Part shown: one piece after another, positions 59,956-64,000 of the stretch | Position numbering within the stretch: position 1 is the first letter of the stretch | Layout of the letters: each line of letters begins with the position of its first letter | Source of the DNA: a virus | Length of the DNA stretch: 64,000 bases | Virus record (IMG/VR): IMGVR_UViG_3300006175_000002 | Coordinates: 39,390-103,389 of that record | Direction: 5' to 3' (one strand) | Notes under the pieces: generated by a model | The model's database searches: none | Seen by the model: the letters and a program-made list of their open reading frames with translations, nothing else | What the model was told of the DNA's origin: nothing | Made by a program: the position numbers and the translations under genes

Positions 59956-62171
59956 GTCGGCTCCTCCTCGTCATCGGTGGTGATGTACGCGTCGTCGACG
60001 GCGACGGTGTTCGTGACTTGGGCGATCATGTGCAGGTCGGCTGCGGTTGGCTGGGTGATGTCGGGTTCGGTCCAGTCGTCGTCGGCGGCGTGGTCGGGGT
60101 CGACGCGGTTGACCGGTACCTGTGTGGCCGTTTCGTTGTTGAGGAGGCCGGCGAGGTAGGTGTCCGCGTCGGCGTCGCTGGTGATGGTTGGGTGGGTGTG
60201 CCATGGGTCGGTGCAGGCGTTTTTGGGTGTGCCGATGCTGTGGCAGGTGGGACAGGACCGGGCGACGAAGCCAGCACGTGCAACGCCCGGCCGGGGTGTT
60301 ATTATGACGGGCGGCACCCAACGGCGACCGTCTTTGCTTTGGTGCCAGTTGCCGTCGTGGCCTTGGGTGAGGACGCAGGGGCCGGCCAGTCCGATGACGG
60401 TGCCGTCGGATGAGCGGGCGGCGAGGGCGGTGGCGGCGCAGGCCGGGCTGCGCGTCGGGCTTGCTGATCCGTCCGGGTGCCAGGTGACGGCGATGTCTGC
60501 CGGTTGGGTGGTGTCGATCGGTGCGCCACCGGTGCCGTACTGAGGTTCGGTGAGACGGGTTGTGGTGGTGAGGAGGTCTTCGACGCGGATGAGGTCATTG
60601 AGGGCGGCGACCCGGGCACGCTTGTGGCCGCGGGCGCGTTTCTTCCACCGCTTCACGCGGCGGCGGAGCTGGGCGATGGTGTCCTCGTCGGCGTCGGTGA
60701 GTCGCCGCCAGTCTCGTTCGGCGCTGGCAGCTTCGTAGCGGATCCGGTCCCGTTCGGTGCGGGCTTGGTCGAGCAGGTCGGCGAGGTCGTTCACCTGGGC
60801 TTCGCGGGCTTCGAGTTCGATCCGGTACCGGTTGGTTTCTGTCCCGGCCACGTCGACCTGAACTTGCAGGTCGGCGATGCGGGTTTTCAGGGCGGCTGTG
60901 CTGGCGCGCAGGGCATCGTCGGAATCGGTAGTGAGTCGGTCGCCCTCGGCCCCCCATAGGGACCATAGGAAAGCGATGCGTGCTGCGGTCACCGTCTTGT
61001 TGTGCAACTCCACGTCGATCGGTTCGATGTGGTACGGCTTGTCGGGCTGCACCATGCCGAGGGTGGACTTGAGGTGAACGAGGCGGTTGCCGCGGCAGGC
61101 GAAGATGTTGGGTGCTACTTCCATGGCAGTGTGGCCGGAGGTCCGGTAGTCGGTTGTAGTGACCACGGCGACGCCTGCCTTCGCGGCAACCTCAGCAAGG
61201 TAGGTCAGGTTGGCGTAGGTATCGTCGGCCAGCCCACCTGTGAGCGGGTCGACGATAAGGAGTGCCACGTTGTCGTCGGCGCACAGGGTGGCTAGTTTGT
61301 CTCCGATCGACATGATCGGTGGGAATGCGTGCATGACCCGTTGAGTGTCGGCGCCGGCGGCGATGAGGCGGGGTACGACGGTCGTGTTGGGGTCGTCTTG
61401 GCCGCCGTTGATCCATACGACGTTGCAGGGGGTGTCGGCGAACAGGCCGGGCAGCTGGCCGCGGGTGACGCGGGCGGCGAGCCACGCGGCGGTCAACGAT
61501 TTGCCGGAGCCTTCGGTACCGGTGATGACGGTGAGGGCGCCGAGGGGGATCCGCTGGTCCCATAGCCACGTGGGGGCGGTCGGGGTCGGATCGGGGTCGG
61601 GTTTCTCAGCTGTGATGTAGGCGGTGACGGCGGCCTCGAGCTGGTCTATGCGCGCAGAGGAGGATGTGCGGTGCCCGGCCAGTTCGTAGTTACCCCACTC
61701 GGTGACCATGTCGACGGCGGCGTCCACCACTGGCCGGTACCAGCCGATCTGGGTGCGGGCGGCGGCGAGGAGCGCTTCGGTTCGTTCGGCCCAGCCGCGG
61801 TTCTGGTCGGCGCGTGTCCGTTCGGTGTCGAGGTCGGTCAGGGTGGCGTCGAGGGTGGCGGTGAGTTGGTCCCGTTCGTCCTGGACCTGCTGCAACGTTG
61901 CTACAGAGCGGGCGGTCTGGTCGCGCAGCTCGGCGGTCAGCCGGTTCACTTCGGCGCGCCCGGTGTTGAAGGCGTGGGTAAGCCGGTCGATCTCGCCACG
62001 GTGGTCGGCGCGGAGTCGGTTCATGTTGGCTTCGAGCCGATTCACTTCGATGAGTAGGGCCGGTACGTCGTTGTACGTGTCGACGGCGGTGGTGGGGATC
62101 AGCCCGACTTCGAGCATGCGGGCCCGTTGCGTAGCGCGGTGCCGGATCGCAGCCAGTTCACCAGGGGTCAT
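59952..62171 (-). CDS. Coiled-coil P-loop ATPase (RecA/AAA_25-like) with a C-terminal zinc region
   Basis: The 739-residue product starts at ATG 62171 after AAAGGA. Residues 1-210 are mostly coiled coil. About residues 215-420 form a RecA-type NTPase: IPLGALTVITGTEGSGKSLT (Walker A GTEGSGKS), VVWINGGQDDP, VALLIVDPLTGG (Walker B) and VVTTTDYRTSG. Related AAA_25/RepA-type ATPases act as hexameric helicases or replication accessories. A second coiled coil follows, and near the C-terminus CPTCHSIGTPKNACTDPWH looks like a zinc knuckle. It could load on replication forks or on early mRNA. The P-loop is certain; the biological role is inferred. Confidence 0.7.
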   Translation of the reverse strand: MTPGELAAIRHRATQRARMLEVGLIPTTAVDTYNDVPALLIEVNRLEANMNRLRADHRGEIDRLTHAFNTGRAEVNRLTAELRDQTARSVATLQQVQDERDQLTATLDATLTDLDTERTRADQNRGWAERTEALLAAARTQIGWYRPVVDAAVDMVTEWGNYELAGHRTSSSARIDQLEAAVTAYITAEKPDPDPTPTAPTWLWDQRIPLGALTVITGTEGSGKSLTAAWLAARVTRGQLPGLFADTPCNVVWINGGQDDPNTTVVPRLIAAGADTQRVMHAFPPIMSIGDKLATLCADDNVALLIVDPLTGGLADDTYANLTYLAEVAAKAGVAVVTTTDYRTSGHTAMEVAPNIFACRGNRLVHLKSTLGMVQPDKPYHIEPIDVELHNKTVTAARIAFLWSLWGAEGDRLTTDSDDALRASTAALKTRIADLQVQVDVAGTETNRYRIELEAREAQVNDLADLLDQARTERDRIRYEAASAERDWRRLTDADEDTIAQLRRRVKRWKKRARGHKRARVAALNDLIRVEDLLTTTTRLTEPQYGTGGAPIDTTQPADIAVTWHPDGSASPTRSPACAATALAARSSDGTVIGLAGPCVLTQGHDGNWHQSKDGRRWVPPVIITPRPGVARAGFVARSCPTCHSIGTPKNACTDPWHTHPTITSDADADTYLAGLLNNETATQVPVNRVDPDHAADDDWTEPDITQPTAADLHMIAQVTNTVAVDDAYITTDDEEEPT

Positions 62172-62434
62172 CGGTTCGTTCCTTTCGGCGGCGTCATGGA
62201 CAGAATCCAGGTCAACGAAGTGATCAGCGAGATTGACCCCGCCGCCTGCGCCATCCATGGCCACGACGGATGTACGGGAGTCACCAGCATCCACATCACG
62301 GCTTCGACGGCGCCGAGGAACACAGCCAACCCAAGCGCGATCAGGAACCGGAACAGGTAGAAACGCCCCCAAGGGCTAGGTCTGAGATTCACGTGTTCAC
62401 GCCATGCGGGGTGTTCCGATCGGTGGTACGTCAC
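62168..62434 (-). CDS. Small membrane protein
   Basis: The 88-residue product starts at GTG 62434 in a GTGA overlap. A polar N-terminus (EHPAWREHVNLRPSPWGRFY) precedes two transmembrane helices (LFRFLIALGLAVFLGAVEAV, AAGSISLITSLTWILSM). No known family. Confidence 0.5.
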   Translation of the reverse strand: MTYHRSEHPAWREHVNLRPSPWGRFYLFRFLIALGLAVFLGAVEAVMWMLVTPVHPSWPWMAQAAGSISLITSLTWILSMTPPKGTNR

Positions 62435-62952
62435 CGCGTGTCCCCGCCGCCGAAGAACAGCGAGAATGTGAACGCGCAAATCGCGGTCCACTCGGCTGCC
62501 CAGACCGGAACGAGCGCCGACCACAGATGCCCGTGCCAGGGGGTCACTGACACGTAGCCGACAACAGCAGCGGCGGCGGGGACCACGAACGTCACAAACT
62601 CAACGACCACCTGCATCCGGCGGCGACGGCGGGGCCCGTTCTCCCATCCGAGGACCGGGCCACCGGCGAGGGTGGTGAGGCGGGGGCCGAGGTCGTTGCG
62701 AAGGTACGTCTTGATGTGCGCCACGTGCCGGTCGTTACGGACGTACGTCCAGCCGAGGATCAGACACACCGGGGGCAGGAGGAGCAGCCCGGCGGGGCCG
62801 GTGTGGGTTAAGGCGGCGGCGAGGACACCGGCGACGGCGGTGAGGTTGGCGTACACGAGTTGGTCGCGGCGCCCGATCCGATCAACCTGCTCGCGTTTCA
62901 GCTCGCTGTACTCAGCGAGGAGGATCCGCTCGAGGACGCCGGGGTCAGGCAT
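62431..62952 (-). CDS. Membrane protein with four helices
   Basis: The 173-residue product has an amphipathic N-terminal helix (LERILLAEYSELKREQVDRI). Two membrane helices follow (LVYANLTAVAGVLAAAL, GLLLLPPVCLILGWTYV), then a basic loop (GPRRRRRMQ) and two more helices. It overlaps both neighbours. It might anchor early-operon proteins at the membrane. Role unknown. Confidence 0.5.
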   Translation of the reverse strand: MPDPGVLERILLAEYSELKREQVDRIGRRDQLVYANLTAVAGVLAAALTHTGPAGLLLLPPVCLILGWTYVRNDRHVAHIKTYLRNDLGPRLTTLAGGPVLGWENGPRRRRRMQVVVEFVTFVVPAAAAVVGYVSVTPWHGHLWSALVPVWAAEWTAICAFTFSLFFGGGDTR

Positions 62953-63736
62953 TGGTGTTCAGCGCGTCGAGGACGGCTCGGGCCAGACGGCAGCGGGCAT
63001 CGGTGGCGAGGTACGTGTCCGGCATGGCCTGGGCGGCGAGGTCCAGCAGTGACGAGGCCAGCATGTGCAACGCCTCCTCGTCTCGGCCGTGACCGAACCC
63101 GCCGAGATCGATTCGGTCAGCCAACTTGGCGACCCGATCGGTCGGCGTGCGCTGGTCAGCGGCTGGGGCCGGCCACGTCAGCCGATCAATTTCGGCCAAT
63201 AGCAGCGGCGCATGGCCCAGCAGGATCGACTCCACGTCGGCAAGCGCCTGCGTCCAGGTGGCCAGGCCGGGATGCGGGTCGGCGAGCAACGTAGCGCGCC
63301 GGGCCAGGTGCTCGCGGATCGCGTCCGCGTCGCGTTGCCGTTCCGCGCCGGGGCACGTCGGGTACCGGTGCATCTCGCCGGGTTCGACGGAGCAGTCATC
63401 GCAGCCGCGCGGGGCGACCGGGGTGATCCGGCGGGTCGGGCCGAGGTTCACCGGCTGATCGGTGCCCAGCTCCGCATGATCGGCGTCGACGTGCAGGCGC
63501 AGCCCGTCCCGGACCGGACCGACCGCCTCGCCGATCATTTCGGCGATGGCGTCGATCACCGGGGTCACAGCCTGCGCACCCGACCCCTGAACTAGGTCGG
63601 CGAGGTGGCGGATCGCGTGCTGCCGCGCGGTCGTGCGCTCGGCGGTGAGCCGGGCGGTCAGTGTGGCGGCCCGCTGCTTCGCCTCATCAAGCGTCATGGG
63701 GGTATCGGGTCCGTTGGGCGTTTTGGGGTCGGTCAT
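62945..63736 (-). CDS. First gene of the leftward early operon, unknown function
   Basis: The 263-residue product starts at ATG 63736. A TATGGT 6 bases ahead suggests a leaderless mRNA. The N-terminal 80 residues are helical (LDEAKQRAATLTARLTAERT, ARQHAIRHLADLV). A CDDCSVEPGEMHRYPTCPGA site in the middle may bind zinc. The remainder is helical with ALADVESILLGHAPLLLAEI. It resembles other small Cys-containing phage early proteins. Function unknown. Confidence 0.5.
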   Translation of the reverse strand: MTDPKTPNGPDTPMTLDEAKQRAATLTARLTAERTTARQHAIRHLADLVQGSGAQAVTPVIDAIAEMIGEAVGPVRDGLRLHVDADHAELGTDQPVNLGPTRRITPVAPRGCDDCSVEPGEMHRYPTCPGAERQRDADAIREHLARRATLLADPHPGLATWTQALADVESILLGHAPLLLAEIDRLTWPAPAADQRTPTDRVAKLADRIDLGGFGHGRDEEALHMLASSLLDLAAQAMPDTYLATDARCRLARAVLDALNTNA

Positions 63737-63869
63737 GCCATCACCATACCGCAACCGGTATCACAACGCAGCCCCCTTGCCGACCCACACCGGGAGTTGA
63801 GCCTGTGACACTCAACCTCCCTCCGGATTCAGGCAATACCGGCACACAAGCCCCGTATCCTCGTCTTTC
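63737..63869. promoter_or_regulatory. Divergent early promoter region
   Basis: A palindrome, ATACCG-CAAC-CGGTAT (63746-63761), overlaps the leftward -10 TATGGT (63743-63748), so it is a likely operator. A second hairpin, GTTGAG...CTCAAC (63796-63816), lies in the middle. The rightward gene has TATCCT (63856-63861) 8 bases before its ATG. No good -35 boxes are seen. Confidence 0.5.
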
Positions 63870-63971
63870 ATGACAGTTCCGCATCCACGCACGCATAAGC
63901 GGACGGGCCCCCCGGCGGATGCCGACGGGGGCTCGTATTCACCAGCTTCGCTCGATGGTGACTCAGAGTGA
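63870..63971 (+). CDS. 33-residue peptide, rightward leaderless gene
   Basis: The product, MTVPHPRTHKRTGPPADADG and 13 more residues, is hydrophilic and disordered in character. It has a TATCCT at leaderless distance and no Shine-Dalgarno. It begins the rightward unit that diverges from the early operon. Function unknown. Confidence 0.4.
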   Translation: MTVPHPRTHKRTGPPADADGGSYSPASLDGDSE

Positions 63972-63986
63972 TTGTTACGGGGGTTT

Positions 63987-64000
63987 GTGACAACAGATTG
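63987..64000 (+). CDS. Start of the next rightward gene (cut by the window edge)
   Basis: GTG at 63987 follows ACGGGGG at a fair spacing and continues to the edge as four codons. Nothing can be said about the product. Confidence 0.25.

Overview
The window reads as a 64 kb piece of a large, high-GC tailed-phage (or phage-plasmid) genome from an actinobacterial host. The evidence is consistently GC-rich codon use, frequent GTG and some TTG starts, stop-start overlaps of the ATGA/GTGA/TGATG type, leaderless-looking promoters, an Lsr2-type nucleoid protein, and a block that resembles the transfer cassettes of actinomycete conjugative elements. No integrase, chromosomal housekeeping gene or rRNA is visible. 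I infer a Streptomyces or Micromonospora type host, but the species cannot be fixed.

Layout from left to right. (1) 1-699 holds three plus-strand genes, the first entering from the left edge as the last part of an intein. (2) 629-32533 is a minus-strand virion operon. Read right to left it encodes an Ig-like protein, small structural proteins, a repeat-bearing fibre-like protein, small and large terminase (with an intein in the Walker A motif), a portal fused to MuF, ParB-like and GNAT-like domains, a Nudix protein, three very large modular proteins, a prohead protease/scaffold of 1410 residues, a major capsid protein with an inserted domain, decoration-like proteins, head-tail connectors and two small membrane proteins. 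(3) 32564-34847 holds a zinc-finger/helix-turn-helix protein, an Acb2-like small protein and a beta-rich protein. (4) 35079-38401 is an array of 34 tRNA genes with anticodons for all 20 amino acids, interrupted by an HNH gene. (5) 38410-47345 is a minus-strand block of small Cys-rich proteins, an FtsK/TraB-like translocase, membrane proteins and a GntR-type regulator with a perfect palindrome next to it. (6) 47520-50540 is a plus-strand module: two Y-RNA-like tRNA mimics, a Ro60/TROVE protein whose ribosome binding site lies inside a terminator hairpin, a small membrane protein and Lsr2. (7) 50558-63736 is a minus-strand early-type operon of many small genes, an ASCH protein and a coiled-coil P-loop ATPase. 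(8) 63737-64000 is a divergent promoter region.

The most unusual part is 53092-57412. Two arrays with about 70 same-orientation copies of a degenerate 11-bp motif (plus-strand consensus YGGNTWGTCRG), spaced on average 35-39 bp apart with non-identical G-rich spacers, lie inside the minus-strand operon. They surround one gene of unknown function (55645-56196) and run directly into a gene whose product has the two hallmark motifs of RAMP (Cas5/6/7-type) RNA-binding proteins. I know of no described system with this architecture. A repeat-spacer RNA handled by a stand-alone RAMP protein is the hypothesis I would test first; a protein-DNA binding array (partition or replication) is the main alternative.

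How the parts fit: the virion operon builds and fills the capsid, and several giant proteins appear to share scaffold-like tags and a common 'HGWI' domain, which suggests that they are packaged as cargo. The tRNA array and the Ro60/Y RNA pair would support translation and RNA quality control during lytic growth. The FtsK/GntR block looks like DNA-transfer machinery acquired from a conjugative element.
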